Assembly: GCF_003201285.1 (NCBI RefSeq)
Contig: NZ_QICS01000007.1
Coordinates: forward strand, 124,001-188,000
Direction of reading: 5' to 3'
Length of the DNA stretch: 64,000 nucleotides
Source: Lachnotalea glycerini
GTDB taxonomy: Bacteria; Bacillota; Clostridia; Lachnospirales; Lachnospiraceae
Part shown: in pieces, positions 1-10,208 of the stretch
Position numbering within the stretch: position 1 is the stretch's first letter
Layout: each line of letters begins with the position of its first letter
The notes under the pieces: generated by a model
Told to the model about the DNA's origin: nothing
What the model saw: only the letters and a program-made list of their open reading frames with translations
Databases searched by the model: none
Made by a program: the position numbers and the translations under genes

Positions 1-1679
1 TTACCGCCAATTGATACTAATTGAGAGGTATAGCTTGCAATCTTAGCCATCAGCGCTGCATTTACATCAGAAGATTCATCATCTACTGCATTATTAAACT
101 GCCAAGTGAAATCACCCTGATTCATTCTGCCTGCACTTGCTGTAACAATGGCAGCTACATTATTTACGCTATCAATATCACTTTGGCTGACACCTAAATC
201 CTTATTTGTATCAAAATTATTATAAACTGTACTTCCTGCTATTGTCTTGTATGAGCTTGGAACAGTTTCGCTTCTAGACACCGCAAGGTAGGCATCGAAA
301 GAAGTTGCATTTGCAATTGTGGTACCTGCATCTGAATTTGCATAAATTAAGCTTTTTGCACCTTCAATTTTATTATTAAAAGCCTTAATCATACCACCGT
401 TTTCTTTCGAGAATGTACCTGTACCAAACGTATCAGTACCTTGAAGGGAGCTCATCATAGGATATTTACAATTTCTAAAATAATTAGCTTCCACAAAAGC
501 AGAACTTCCCTTTGTTGTGCCTACACCATATTTCGCATTACCATCAAAATAATTATTGTAAATATGTACAGAAGCAACTCGAATACGTGGATGGCGTGAA
601 TCAGAATGGTCATACCAGTTATGATGATAGGTGACAAAAAATTCTGTTGAATCACTCATTCCACAAAGAGAGCATTTTCCCGAATCCCAAAAATGATTAT
701 AAGATAATGATACATAAGTGGATGCTCCTTTTACGTCAGCCGAACCATCTCCCTTTACCTGATCGGCATCGGAACCCTTTTGACCATAGAAAATATCATT
801 ATTATGAACCCAAATATTGCAATTATCTGTATCTAACGAAATTCCGTCATCAGGGAAATACATTACACCTATATTTCTTATTTCGACATTACCGCTGTTT
901 CTGATCAAAAATCCCCAGCCATAAGCGGTTGCATCTTCACCGATGCCTTCAATTGTCATATTCATTTCCTTATAGGATGATTTTCCCTTTACCTGAAGAT
1001 ATCCGTTGCTGTTTAACTGACCGCTCATATTACTGTCAGTAACCTTACCGATAAAACGAATCGCAAGCGGGGTTGTGTCATAACCCTTTTGTCTTAAGGT
1101 CAAAATTTGTCCAATTCCAACAGCCGTTTGCACTTTTCCCTTACTGTTTATAATAACATCAAGAGTGACACTTTTAGCTGTATCTGGTGTTACATAAATT
1201 ACTTTTGCATTACTTCTTAATGTTCCATCATCATTATAAGCACCAGAACCGGTCTTATAGGTGGAATCTTGTGCAAAAGCAAATCCACTTCTGTCATTTT
1301 CACTAACAGTAATCTTATTTGATACTGCACAGACTGTGGAACCATTAGAAAACAAGCATTCCACTTTCATTACATAAGTACCTGCAGCCAAGCCGACTGC
1401 ATCGGCTCTTTGGTAAGATGGATATTTTCTGATTAATTCATTATCAATCTGAACATATGCTGAATCTGCTGAATTTGCCGGCTTTACATATACATTGTAT
1501 CCTACTGAATTGTTCACATCAGTCCATTCAACGTATGCACTTTCAAACCAGCCACCGCAATTAGTAATAGAGATACCTGATGCATAACTTGTGGTATCAA
1601 TAAAGAACCCTATTATCATAGCAAATATCAAAGAACATATAATTATCTTACTACTTAATTTTGAAAAAATTTTAATCAT
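1..1679 (-). CDS. Secreted pectate lyase, PL1 family (3' end beyond window)
   Basis: The reading frame opens at 1679 and is still open at base 1, so the C-terminus lies outside the window. The start has a GGGGG-type ribosome site about 9 bases upstream. The product begins with a hydrophobic signal peptide (MIKIFSKLSSKIIICSLIFA...), so it should be secreted. A region of about 100 residues with a beta-sandwich look (possibly a carbohydrate-binding module) follows. The right-handed beta-helix of polysaccharide lyase family 1 then begins: DDGISLDTDN and NIWVHNNDIFYG (calcium-site region), SDADQVKGDG, YHHNWYDHSDSRHPRIR (the conserved RxPxxR-like strand with the catalytic arginine) and HIYNNYFDG. 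The family cleaves polygalacturonate by beta-elimination. The PL1 call is firm; the N-terminal module and the missing C-terminal part are not known. Confidence 0.88.
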   Translation of the reverse strand, partial: MIKIFSKLSSKIIICSLIFAMIIGFFIDTTSYASGISITNCGGWFESAYVEWTDVNNSVGYNVYVKPANSADSAYVQIDNELIRKYPSYQRADAVGLAAGTYVMKVECLFSNGSTVCAVSNKITVSENDRSGFAFAQDSTYKTGSGAYNDDGTLRSNAKVIYVTPDTAKSVTLDVIINSKGKVQTAVGIGQILTLRQKGYDTTPLAIRFIGKVTDSNMSGQLNSNGYLQVKGKSSYKEMNMTIEGIGEDATAYGWGFLIRNSGNVEIRNIGVMYFPDDGISLDTDNCNIWVHNNDIFYGQKGSDADQVKGDGSADVKGASTYVSLSYNHFWDSGKCSLCGMSDSTEFFVTYHHNWYDHSDSRHPRIRVASVHIYNNYFDGNAKYGVGTTKGSSAFVEANYFRNCKYPMMSSLQGTDTFGTGTFSKENGGMIKAFNNKIEGAKSLIYANSDAGTTIANATSFDAYLAVSRSETVPSSYKTIAGSTVYNNFDTNKDLGVSQSDIDSVNNVAAIVTASAGRMNQGDFTWQFNNAVDDESSDVNAALMAKIASYTSQLVSIGG

Positions 1680-2161
1680 AAAATTATTTCCCCCTATCGT
1701 ATTTTGTTCTCATTCACAAGTAAAATATCTTATTACTTTGTTATGAATAAAGAATTATTGTCTTCGTGTTATCCCCTCGATATCTCAGACATATAATTCA
1801 CAAAACTACTATCGACTTTTTATTTCAGAATAATTTAAGATGTAAAATGAATATATAAATATAAGAAATAAAAGAGATTTAAATGAACCATTTTTAAATC
1901 ATAATAAACAAAAATGAATGAAATAAGTTTGTGACTGTTTTTATTAAAGCCCTTATTTACAATTTATCTTCTTTCTATAAAATCACCCCTCTTAGAACTA
2001 TTATCATCAAATCCAACAACGCTTATATTATATACTAATTTTTTCCATATTACAACATTATTTTCTAACAATTTATCAAATATTACATTTAATATGCTTT
2101 ATTATTAGAATTTATTAAATATTTTATCTAATTCAAGACAGAACCGACGTATTCCTCTTGT

Positions 2162-2235
2162 ATTCGTGGGCATTGTGTTTTTATTTCATACAAAAATTAA
2201 AACTTTTATACGTTAACAACAAAGCCTTTCCTATG
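2162..2235. repeat. Dispersed intergenic repeat, copy A
   Basis: Two conserved blocks are shared with 24650-24715. The first runs from ATTCGTG to TTTTTATTTCATA and the second is TATACGTTAACAACAAA followed by CTTTCCTATG. The 8-9 extra bases between the blocks are specific to this copy. Like copy B, it lies immediately beyond the terminator of a minus-strand gene. Its function is unknown. Confidence 0.75.
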
Positions 2236-2259
2236 TAAGAACAAAGTGTCTGTAAAACA

Positions 2260-2292
2260 AAGGTCAACATTTTATTTTTAAATGTTGACCTT
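2260..2292 (-). terminator. Intrinsic terminator of the symporter gene
   Basis: There is a perfect 13-bp inverted repeat (AAGGTCAACATTT and its complement) with a 7-base loop. On the minus strand it is followed by TTGTTTT. It sits 43 bases after the stop codon of the PutP-like gene. Confidence 0.85.
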
Positions 2293-2335
2293 AGAAAATA
2301 TAAGATTAAAACTTAAATATTTGAATTATTTTTAC

Positions 2336-3868
2336 TTATTTATCTGCATTGATAAACTCCTCAAACTCTTTTTCTATTTCTTCATCCGGCTTCTTTGTAA
2401 GTAAACTAACAATTATTATTAAGCTTGCTGATATGATAAAGGCAGGCAAAAGCTCATATATATCTATAAATGATTTAATAAAGTTTCTCCATACAAATAC
2501 TGTAAAACCTCCTGATATAATCCCTGCTAAGGCACCTTGCCAGTTCATTCTCTTCCAATATACCGATATCAGGATGGCAGGGCCAAAGGCTGCACCAAAA
2601 CCTGCCCATGCATACCCTACCAAATCAAAAACAGAACTATTTGGATTTTTTGCAATAATTAGCGCAATAATTGCTATAATAATAACACTCATTCTACTTA
2701 TCATCATTGAACTCTTTTCATTCATATACTTACCGAATAATCCTTTGCCAATATCCTCTGAAACTGCTGAGGATGTGATAAGAAGCTGTGAATCGGCTGT
2801 GCTCATAATTGCTGCTAGTATGGCAGTCAGAAATACACCCGCCAACACTGCCGCCATAGGTCCTTTTAAAATATGCTGTGTAATATAAATAAATATTTTC
2901 TCTCCATCCATCACTGCAAGCTCTTTTGGAGATACTACAGTAGAAATGTAAGCTTTTCCTATAATTCCCAGCAAAACTGCTGCTGATAAAGTCAAAATAA
3001 CCCATACCATTGCAAGTCTTCTCGCTGGCTTGATTTGTTTGGAACTTTCTATTCCCATGAATCTAGATAAAATATGTGGCTGTCCAAAATATCCAAGCCC
3101 CCATGCAGCAATTGAAATAATACCAATCAGATGAAAGCCACTTCCAATACCTGTCCATTCACTAAAACCAAAGCTCTTAGACGCTTCTGTCAGTGAGGCT
3201 GCCAAATCAAAGGTGCTCTTAATACCGCCCAGATGTACAACTGCTATTATAGGTAGTAAAATAATAGCAAAAAACATGATAATTCCCTGAACCAAATCAG
3301 TCCAACAAACGGCAAGAAAACCGCCAAAGAATGTATAAGATACAATCACAACTGCTCCAAGAATTAATGCTATTTGATAATCAATACCAAACACTGCATT
3401 AAACAGCTTTGCACCAGCAGAAAACTGTGCTGCTGTATAAATCAAGAAAAATATAACAATAAATATTGCTGATATCAATCTAATCAAGTGACTCTTATCA
3501 CGAAACCTATTTTCAAGAAACGTAGGAATCGTAATTGCATTTCCTGCTGTTTCTGAATAATTCCTAAGTTTTTTCGCAAGTAAAAGCCAGTTTAAATAGG
3601 TACCGACTGCTAAACCAATGGCAGTCCAAACTGCTTCTGCAAGCCCATTATTCTTTGTCAATAAAAAGGCTGTTCCCGGAAGTCCCATTAATAGCCAGCC
3701 ACTCATATCTGATGCCTGAGCACTCATTGATGTTACCCAAAAATTAAGCTGCCGCCCTCCTAAATAGTAATCATTCTGACTCTTGTTTCTTTTGTAAAAA
3801 TAAAGTCCTATTGCCAGCATAAAAGCTAAATAAATAATTAGGACGATTGCGTGAATCATTTGTTCCAT
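2336..3868 (-). CDS. putP: Sodium/proline symporter, PutP-like (SSS family)
   Basis: This is a 510-residue polytopic membrane protein of the sodium:solute symporter family, about the length of E. coli PutP. It begins with a hydrophobic helix, and conserved PutP stretches are visible: NDYYLGGRQL, SAQASDMSGWLLMGLPG, FGGFLAVCWTDLVQG and GYFGQPHILSRFMG. The last of these is typical of proline rather than pantothenate transporters. A GGGAGG ribosome site precedes the ATG by about 8 bases. The gene stands alone with its own terminator. Import of proline driven by sodium is known for the family; the exact substrate here is inferred. Confidence 0.9.
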   Translation of the reverse strand: MEQMIHAIVLIIYLAFMLAIGLYFYKRNKSQNDYYLGGRQLNFWVTSMSAQASDMSGWLLMGLPGTAFLLTKNNGLAEAVWTAIGLAVGTYLNWLLLAKKLRNYSETAGNAITIPTFLENRFRDKSHLIRLISAIFIVIFFLIYTAAQFSAGAKLFNAVFGIDYQIALILGAVVIVSYTFFGGFLAVCWTDLVQGIIMFFAIILLPIIAVVHLGGIKSTFDLAASLTEASKSFGFSEWTGIGSGFHLIGIISIAAWGLGYFGQPHILSRFMGIESSKQIKPARRLAMVWVILTLSAAVLLGIIGKAYISTVVSPKELAVMDGEKIFIYITQHILKGPMAAVLAGVFLTAILAAIMSTADSQLLITSSAVSEDIGKGLFGKYMNEKSSMMISRMSVIIIAIIALIIAKNPNSSVFDLVGYAWAGFGAAFGPAILISVYWKRMNWQGALAGIISGGFTVFVWRNFIKSFIDIYELLPAFIISASLIIIVSLLTKKPDEEIEKEFEEFINADK

Positions 3869-4048
3869 TTAATTGTTCCTCCCATTAAATCTAGTAAAAT
3901 CCATAATGTCCTAATTATACACAATTTCTAAATAAATATAAACAAAAATTTTTTTACAATGTATCGTCTTTCTTCCATTATTTGTGCTCTACTCAAGTAA
4001 AATATACCATGTTATACTGTTTTTATTAATGCAGAAAGAAGGAAAACA

Positions 4049-5359
4049 ATGATGAAAAAACATATTAGCCAAGCGCCCCTATTAACTTTACTATTAGTTA
4101 TTCTCACTATTGTTTACAGCCCCTTTGCTAATGTAGTGTATGCAAAGCAAACAGACAATGCATCAATCAATTATCAGTATTATTTTAAGGCAAAAGATGT
4201 CAAACAATTAGCTCCTTCCAATAAGAAGAGCAATGTTACTACAGCCTCCTCAAATGCTTCTGAAACTTCTGAGTCTTCTGACGCTGCTGTTTCAACTGAT
4301 ACATCTTCCAATAGAGTAGTCGGCTATTATGCTGCTTGGGCAGCTTATTATAGCTATTATCCAAATCAAATTAATGCTACTAAATTAACACACATTAATT
4401 ACGCTTTTGCAAATATCAGTTCTGATTTAAAGCTTACTTTGGGTTATCCTGATATAGATCAAAACAATATTAAACTTTTAAATTCTTTGAAAAATTCAAA
4501 TCCTGATTTAAAGACTTTAATCTCTGTAGGTGGCTGGAATTGGTCCGATAAATTCTCTGATGCCGCACTGACTGATGCATCACGAACTGCATTTGCCAAT
4601 AGTTGTGTAGACTTTATTAACAAATATGGATTTGATGGTATTGATATTGATTGGGAATACCCTGTTAGCGGCGGCTTGGCTACTAACAAAACCCGTCCAG
4701 CAGACAAGAAAAACTTTACTCTTTTACTTCAGAAAATACGAGAAAAACTAGATGAACGGGGTACTAAGGATAATAAACACTATCTTCTATCAATTGCCGG
4801 CAGCTCTGATGCTTCCTATTTGAACAATGTAGAATTGTCTAAAATAGCATCTTATATTGATTATGCAACTATAATGACCTACGATATGCATGGTATGTGG
4901 GATAATTATACTGATCTGCATTCCCCGCTCTATAGCAATACAGACACTTCTCCACAATACAAGGCAAGTATTGATTCTGCTGTAAATTCTTGGATTAATA
5001 ATGCTTTTCCGTCAAATAAGCTAGTGCTAGGTATTCCGTTCTACGGCTATATTTATTCTTCGGTAAACAATTCTAATCAAGGATTATACCAAAGCTTTGG
5101 CGGCTCTAATTCCATTAGTTATCAATTAATTAAGCAAAATTATTTAAATAAATCAGGATACACCAGATATTTTCATTCTCAATCTAAAGTTCCTTGGTTA
5201 TTTAACGGTTCTGTTTTCATCAGCTATGAAGATACCGAATCCATTTCTTATAAAATGGATTATATCAAATCTAAGAACTTAGGGGGCGCAATGGCTTGGG
5301 AGTTGAGTCAGGATCCAAGTGGTGAACTACTGAATGCTATTTATAGTAAAATGAAATAA
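4049..5359 (+). CDS. Secreted GH18 chitinase
   Basis: This is a glycoside hydrolase family 18 protein of 436 residues. It has a signal peptide at residues 1-33, a low-complexity Ser/Thr/Ala linker at about 50-92, and a single TIM barrel from VVGYYAAWAAYY to the end. The family motif DGIDIDWE is at residues 196-203, with Glu203 as the catalytic acid. SVGGWNWSDKF and MTYDMHG are further GH18 strands. No chitin-binding module is present. The start is one of two adjacent ATGs behind AAGAAGG. It is a single-gene unit: a TATACT element lies at 4013-4018 and a strong terminator follows. It could serve nutrition from fungal or insect chitin, or attack of competitors. Confidence 0.92.
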   Translation: MMKKHISQAPLLTLLLVILTIVYSPFANVVYAKQTDNASINYQYYFKAKDVKQLAPSNKKSNVTTASSNASETSESSDAAVSTDTSSNRVVGYYAAWAAYYSYYPNQINATKLTHINYAFANISSDLKLTLGYPDIDQNNIKLLNSLKNSNPDLKTLISVGGWNWSDKFSDAALTDASRTAFANSCVDFINKYGFDGIDIDWEYPVSGGLATNKTRPADKKNFTLLLQKIREKLDERGTKDNKHYLLSIAGSSDASYLNNVELSKIASYIDYATIMTYDMHGMWDNYTDLHSPLYSNTDTSPQYKASIDSAVNSWINNAFPSNKLVLGIPFYGYIYSSVNNSNQGLYQSFGGSNSISYQLIKQNYLNKSGYTRYFHSQSKVPWLFNGSVFISYEDTESISYKMDYIKSKNLGGAMAWELSQDPSGELLNAIYSKMK

Positions 5360-5384
5360 TTTTGATAAGTTCTACATACAACTC

Positions 5385-5413
5385 ATAGGGTGTCGACGAC
5401 GTCGGCACCCTAT
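5385..5413 (+). terminator. Terminator of the chitinase gene
   Basis: A 13-bp GC-rich stem (ATAGGGTGTCGAC pairing with GTCGGCACCCTAT, one G-U pair) is followed on the plus strand by ATTTTATCTTTCTTT. It lies between convergent genes. Confidence 0.85.
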
Positions 5414-5426
5414 ATTTTATCTTTCT

Positions 5427-7589
5427 TTAATAATAATATGTATTATTTAATTCAATTATTTTTTGTAAACGTATATCCTTTGATGAACTTCCGATACAAA
5501 TTTCATATCTACCTGATTCTGCTTTAAATTGCTTTGTATTGACATCATAGAATCCGAACGCTTTTCTGTCTAATGTAAAAATTACTTCTTTCGTTTCATT
5601 CGGTTTTAATAAAACCTTTTGAAATTCCTTTAATTCCTTAAGTGGCCGTTCTACTGATGCATTTTTACTAGCTATGTACAATTGAAGTATTTCGCTGCCC
5701 TCTACGCAGCCAATATTTGTGGTTTCAACTGAAACCGTGATGCTGACATCTTCGTTTTCATTAGCAATAATGCTCAAATTTTTATAAGCAAATTCGGTGT
5801 AGGATAACCCATAGCCAAAGCAAAATTGCGTATCCATTTGATGGGTATCATAATAACGGTATCCTACCTGAATCCCTTCCCGATAGGAAACCTTTTTTCC
5901 TCCCGGATATTCACCGATCAAATGTGCTGGACAATCATTTAATTGATTCGGAAACGTTACTGGAAGCTTACCGCTTGGATTGATATCCCCAAATAAAGCT
6001 TCTGCCAGCGCGGTTCCTCCTTCCATTCCTGCATACCAGCTCCACATAACTGCCTTTGAATTCTTTATCCATTCTCCCATTTCAACCGGTGAACCTGCCA
6101 CCATAACAATCACCGTATTTGGATTTACTTTTAGAACCTCTTGTATTAAACGATCCTGATCATACGGCAGCTTCATATCATCACGGTCAATTCCTTCCGA
6201 ATCGTAATCATGGTTTAATCCGCCAAACAAAATTACTTCATCGACTCTTTTTGCCTGTTCAACAGCTTCTTTCAAATATAAGTCTCTAATCACCTTTGTC
6301 TCTAAGCTGATTTCCTTATTGCGATTGCTAAGCAAGGCATCTTCCAAACTAGTTTCCTGCCAATTGGCATCGTTTTCCTCCATTTTAGGCTCTACATAAT
6401 ATCCATTCACATAAATAACCTCTGTATTACCTCCGAGCCTTTTTTTCAGTCCCATCAACGGAGAAATTTCATAAAGTGCCTTAATTTCAGCACTGCCTCC
6501 TCCATTCGAATGAATTTTGTTGGCATTCTCTCCAATCACCAATAATTTCTTAATTTTGTCCTCACAAAGAGGAAGCCGATTATTTTCATTCTTGAGTAAA
6601 ACAATGGATTCTCTGGCTATTGCAAGAGCCTCTTCTTGATGCTTGGGTATGTTATAGTAACCTCTCGCACGCTTTCCTGAAAGCATGTGCAGGCGCTCCA
6701 TCAAACGTAGAATATTGCGCACCTTTTCATTGATCAAACTCTCATCTATATTTCCTTCCAATATTTCCTTTTTCAAAGGCTCTGCCATATAATATTCATC
6801 AAAATTATTCGTAACGGACATTTCTACATCCAGACCGCTTTTAGCTGCCTTCTTTGTATCATGTACAGCTCCCCAATCTGATATAATGCAGCCGTCATAG
6901 TTCCATTCTTGTCTTAAAATATGATGAAGCAGAAATTCGCTTTCACAGCAATGTTCACCCTTTAATAAATTGTATGCCCCCATAATCGCATGACTTTTAC
7001 CTTCCATAATTGCTTCTTTAAATGCTGCGAGGTAAATTTCATGAAGCGTGCGCTCTTCTACTTCCACATCCACACACAAACGATTGGTTTCCTGATTATT
7101 AACTGCAAAATGCTTGACACAGGCTGAAACATCAGACTTTTGAATCCCTTTTATGATAGGAACTGCCATTTGGCCCGTCAAATATGGATCCTCACTTAAG
7201 TATTCAAAATTTCTACCACAGGCAGGTGACCTGATAATGTTGATTCCAGGAGCTAAAATCACATCCTTTCCCCTGCCTCTTGTCTCCTCTCCAAGCACCT
7301 TTCCAAAGCGATATGCCAGCTTCCTATTCCATGTTGCAGCCAAGGCACTGTTGCATGGAAGATAAGTTACGAAATCATCTGTGTTCCCGACACTATTCCA
7401 GTTATCCTTTTCAAACTCATTTCGAACACCCATTGGTCCGTCTGACATTTTAAGTGGGGGAATATGAAGTCTTTCTACTCCTTTAGTCTGAAATAAACCA
7501 TTTCCATGAATCATACCAATTTTTTCATCCAGAGTCAGCTGTTCCAATAGTTCTTCGATTATTTCTTCTGTCTGCTTCATTTTATCCAT
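5427..7589 (-). CDS. Beta-glucosidase, GH3 family, cytosolic
   Basis: This is a 720-residue GH3 enzyme with no signal peptide. The N-terminal barrel contains KMSDGPMGVR, KHFAVNNQE and the nucleophile motif ISDWGAVHD (Asp238). The second alpha/beta domain has LVIGENANKIHSNGGGSAE. A C-terminal fibronectin-III-like domain (from about residue 600) ends the protein. GGAGG lies directly before the chosen ATG. It is the second gene after the GH31 alpha-xylosidase, 49 bases downstream on the same strand, so the two are probably co-transcribed. Together they could trim xylosyl side chains and then the glucan backbone of imported xyloglucan oligosaccharides. Substrate specificity within GH3 (glucoside, xyloside or other) cannot be read from the sequence. 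Confidence 0.9.
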   Translation of the reverse strand: MDKMKQTEEIIEELLEQLTLDEKIGMIHGNGLFQTKGVERLHIPPLKMSDGPMGVRNEFEKDNWNSVGNTDDFVTYLPCNSALAATWNRKLAYRFGKVLGEETRGRGKDVILAPGINIIRSPACGRNFEYLSEDPYLTGQMAVPIIKGIQKSDVSACVKHFAVNNQETNRLCVDVEVEERTLHEIYLAAFKEAIMEGKSHAIMGAYNLLKGEHCCESEFLLHHILRQEWNYDGCIISDWGAVHDTKKAAKSGLDVEMSVTNNFDEYYMAEPLKKEILEGNIDESLINEKVRNILRLMERLHMLSGKRARGYYNIPKHQEEALAIARESIVLLKNENNRLPLCEDKIKKLLVIGENANKIHSNGGGSAEIKALYEISPLMGLKKRLGGNTEVIYVNGYYVEPKMEENDANWQETSLEDALLSNRNKEISLETKVIRDLYLKEAVEQAKRVDEVILFGGLNHDYDSEGIDRDDMKLPYDQDRLIQEVLKVNPNTVIVMVAGSPVEMGEWIKNSKAVMWSWYAGMEGGTALAEALFGDINPSGKLPVTFPNQLNDCPAHLIGEYPGGKKVSYREGIQVGYRYYDTHQMDTQFCFGYGLSYTEFAYKNLSIIANENEDVSITVSVETTNIGCVEGSEILQLYIASKNASVERPLKELKEFQKVLLKPNETKEVIFTLDRKAFGFYDVNTKQFKAESGRYEICIGSSSKDIRLQKIIELNNTYYY

Positions 7590-7638
7590 AATGCCTCCAT
7601 TTATAATAAAAATTCCTCTATCAGTTATTATTATTTCT

Positions 7639-9975
7639 TTATCTACAGCTTAGCTTATCTGAAAGAATTTCAGGTGTTATAATTGAATCGGCTCCTATTG
7701 TTGTCAAAGTTCCATTTGATACTTCATGCAGTTTTCTATTTACGAATTGGATACGATAATGCTTTTTAGCATTTGCCGTTATAATAATTTCCCCATTATT
7801 TTGTAGGAGCTTTATGGATAATTCCTTTTCTCCCTTTACATTATAAACGATAGTCTCAGCTTCTTTGCCTTCCATTAATTCATAAACTTTTAGCAAAACA
7901 TGATTTGCATAATCATAATCTGCTCTCTCTTGATCTCCGATTGCAATAATGGAGTGCTCCCTTACCATGAGCGGAATGCTTAAGTAACCACATTCTTTTG
8001 TAATCCACTGATTTCCTTCTACGGTTTCACCCGTAAAGTAATCGGTCCAACTGCCTTTTGGTAAGTAATATTGCGCAATACCGTTTTCATTAAAGATTGG
8101 AGCAACTAATAGCGAATCTCCTAGCATATATTGTTTATCGAGATATTGGCAATTTTTGTCTTCCATAAATTCCAACACCATGCTTCGCATTGTCGGTATT
8201 CCTGTTATTGATGTCTCCACTGCCGTCTTATATAGGTATGGCATTATGCTTGCCTTAAGTTTGGTAAAGAAGCGAACCACATCAACTGCCTCTTCATCGT
8301 AAACCCATGGCACACGATAAGATGTGCTGCCATGCAAGCGGCTATGAGAAGACAATAAACCAAATGCCGCCCAACGCTTATAAACATCTGGTGTTGAAGT
8401 ACTTTCAAAACCACCAATGTCATGACTCCAATAGCCAAAGCCTGACATCATAAGCGACAGACCGGCACGCAGGCTTTCCTCCATTGATTCATAATCTGAC
8501 CAACAGTCTCCTCCCCAGTGAACCGGGAACTTTTGACCGCCAACCGTTGCCGACCTAGCAAATAAGATTGCTTCTTCCTTACCCTTTTTTCTTTGAATTA
8601 ATTCATAGACTGTTTTATTGTATAAATAGGTATAATAATTATGCATCTTAACGGGATCTGAACCATCTGCATATATGACATCTGTCGGAATTCTTTCACC
8701 AAAATCCGTCTTGAAGCAATCAACGCCCATAGCAAGCAGTGCTTCTAATTTATCACTGTACCATTTACGTGCGTCAGAATTCGTAAAATCAACAATTGCC
8801 ATGCCCGGCTGCCACATATCCCACTGCCAGATACTACCATCCTTTCGTTTCAAAAAGAAGCCACCCTCTGCCCCTTCTTTAAATAGCGTTGATTCCTGAG
8901 CAATGTAAGGATTAATCCACACGCATATTTTAAGGCCTTTCTCCTTTAATCTTGAAAGCATTCCAGCGGGATCTGGAAATACTTTACTGTCCCATGTAAA
9001 ATCGCACCAGCAAAAATCCTTCATCCAAAAGCAGTCAAAATGAAATACACGAAGCGCAATCCCTCTCTCAAACATGCCGTCTACAAAGTTTAGAACTGTT
9101 TCTTCATTGTAATTCGTAGTAAACGAAGTTGACAGCCAAAGCCCAAATGTCCAGGCAGCCGGAAGCGCTGGTTTACCTGTCAAATCCGTATATCTTGTTA
9201 AAACCTCCTTCAGCGTAGGTCCGTTAATAACAAAATAATCCAAACTCTCTCCAGGCACGCTAAATTCTGCTTTCGTAACCTGCTCTGTTCCCACTTCAAA
9301 GGAAACCTTTTCCGGATGGTTGACAAATACACCGTATCCTTTGTTAGTAATATAGAATGGAATATTTTTGTAAGACTGCTCCGTACTGGTGCCTCCATCC
9401 TCATTCCATATATCAACTGTTTGCCCATTCTTCACAAACGGCGTAAAGCGTTCTCCAAGTCCATAGATTAACTCTCCAACCGACAGACTAAGCTGCTGGC
9501 GCATATATGTATTATCTTCCTCTCCCCTATCGTATGCATACCCTTTCCAGTCTGTTTTTACATAGGCTAAGTCATTTCCTGCACTTTTGGTCAACATTTC
9601 CTTGTCTCTTACATAGGTCATTGACCAATCGTTCTTTGTTATAATAAGCTTAAGACTTCCACTTGTGATCGTAATCTGACTCTCGTCTTCTTCTGCCTGT
9701 ATTGAGGTATTCGTGTTATAATTTAATTCAAATTCAGGTGTTTTATGAACTACCCCCATATAATGAATCGTTTGTACACGAATGACTTCCGGTGCCGGTA
9801 CTGTTATCTGAATAGTTAAATTGACTCCTCCTAATGTGTCTCCCCGGTGCTTTATATGATTCGTAGGTGCATAAATCGTTACCATATCCTTTTCTAACTT
9901 TGTGCGAAAAACCTGCTTTGGGCTAAAACTTTCATAGCCTTCCTTTAACAGCCAACATCCATTACTAAATTTCAT
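7639..9975 (-). CDS. yicI: Alpha-xylosidase, GH31 family (YicI-like)
   Basis: This is a 778-residue cytosolic GH31 enzyme; E. coli YicI has 772. The nucleophile region KTDFGERIP (Asp424) is the signature of the alpha-xylosidase branch rather than alpha-glucosidases. The general acid lies in GGDCWSDYESM (Asp490). RVFHFDCFWMKDFCWCDFTWD and GFGYWSHDIGGFE are further family blocks. It would remove alpha-1,6-xylose from the non-reducing end of xyloglucan oligosaccharides. It heads a two-gene unit with the GH3 enzyme and is divergent from a YesMN two-component pair that probably controls it. AAGGGAG precedes the start by about 10 bases, slightly far. Confidence 0.93.
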   Translation of the reverse strand: MKFSNGCWLLKEGYESFSPKQVFRTKLEKDMVTIYAPTNHIKHRGDTLGGVNLTIQITVPAPEVIRVQTIHYMGVVHKTPEFELNYNTNTSIQAEEDESQITITSGSLKLIITKNDWSMTYVRDKEMLTKSAGNDLAYVKTDWKGYAYDRGEEDNTYMRQQLSLSVGELIYGLGERFTPFVKNGQTVDIWNEDGGTSTEQSYKNIPFYITNKGYGVFVNHPEKVSFEVGTEQVTKAEFSVPGESLDYFVINGPTLKEVLTRYTDLTGKPALPAAWTFGLWLSTSFTTNYNEETVLNFVDGMFERGIALRVFHFDCFWMKDFCWCDFTWDSKVFPDPAGMLSRLKEKGLKICVWINPYIAQESTLFKEGAEGGFFLKRKDGSIWQWDMWQPGMAIVDFTNSDARKWYSDKLEALLAMGVDCFKTDFGERIPTDVIYADGSDPVKMHNYYTYLYNKTVYELIQRKKGKEEAILFARSATVGGQKFPVHWGGDCWSDYESMEESLRAGLSLMMSGFGYWSHDIGGFESTSTPDVYKRWAAFGLLSSHSRLHGSTSYRVPWVYDEEAVDVVRFFTKLKASIMPYLYKTAVETSITGIPTMRSMVLEFMEDKNCQYLDKQYMLGDSLLVAPIFNENGIAQYYLPKGSWTDYFTGETVEGNQWITKECGYLSIPLMVREHSIIAIGDQERADYDYANHVLLKVYELMEGKEAETIVYNVKGEKELSIKLLQNNGEIIITANAKKHYRIQFVNRKLHEVSNGTLTTIGADSIITPEILSDKLSCR

Positions 9976-10133
9976 ATGAATAAAACTCCCTTCTTTACCA
10001 TTTTATAACCAATTCAATCATATTATGCACCTATTATAGGGCATAATTTTTGAATCGAATACCGTACAAATTATACTTTAAACACTCTCAAAATTAGATG
10101 TTTTTTGAATCATACATTGTCTAATTTCGTAGT

Positions 10134-10162
10134 TTGACAATTATTTTAGCTTCAACTATAAT
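10134..10162 (+). promoter_or_regulatory. SigmaA-type promoter of the first YesMN operon
   Basis: TTGACA at 10134-10139 and TATAAT at 10157-10162 are separated by 17 bases, an exact consensus. This lies 47 bases before the kinase start. Confidence 0.85.
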
Positions 10163-10208
10163 AGATTTATTACAAACACTTGATAAAAGAAACGAAAGGT
10201 GACTAAAT

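Larger units (their letters stand above)
1680..2335. other. 656-bp AT-rich intergenic region
   Basis: This is very AT-rich sequence between two minus-strand genes. It holds the promoter and leader of the pectate lyase (not resolved), one copy of a dispersed repeat (2162-2235) and the terminator of the symporter gene (2260-2292). I see no convincing gene in it. Confidence 0.6.

Noticed and set aside
2349-2888. Open frame of 179 codons opposite the PutP gene
   Set aside because: It is antisense to conserved PutP codons and has no homology or ribosome site.
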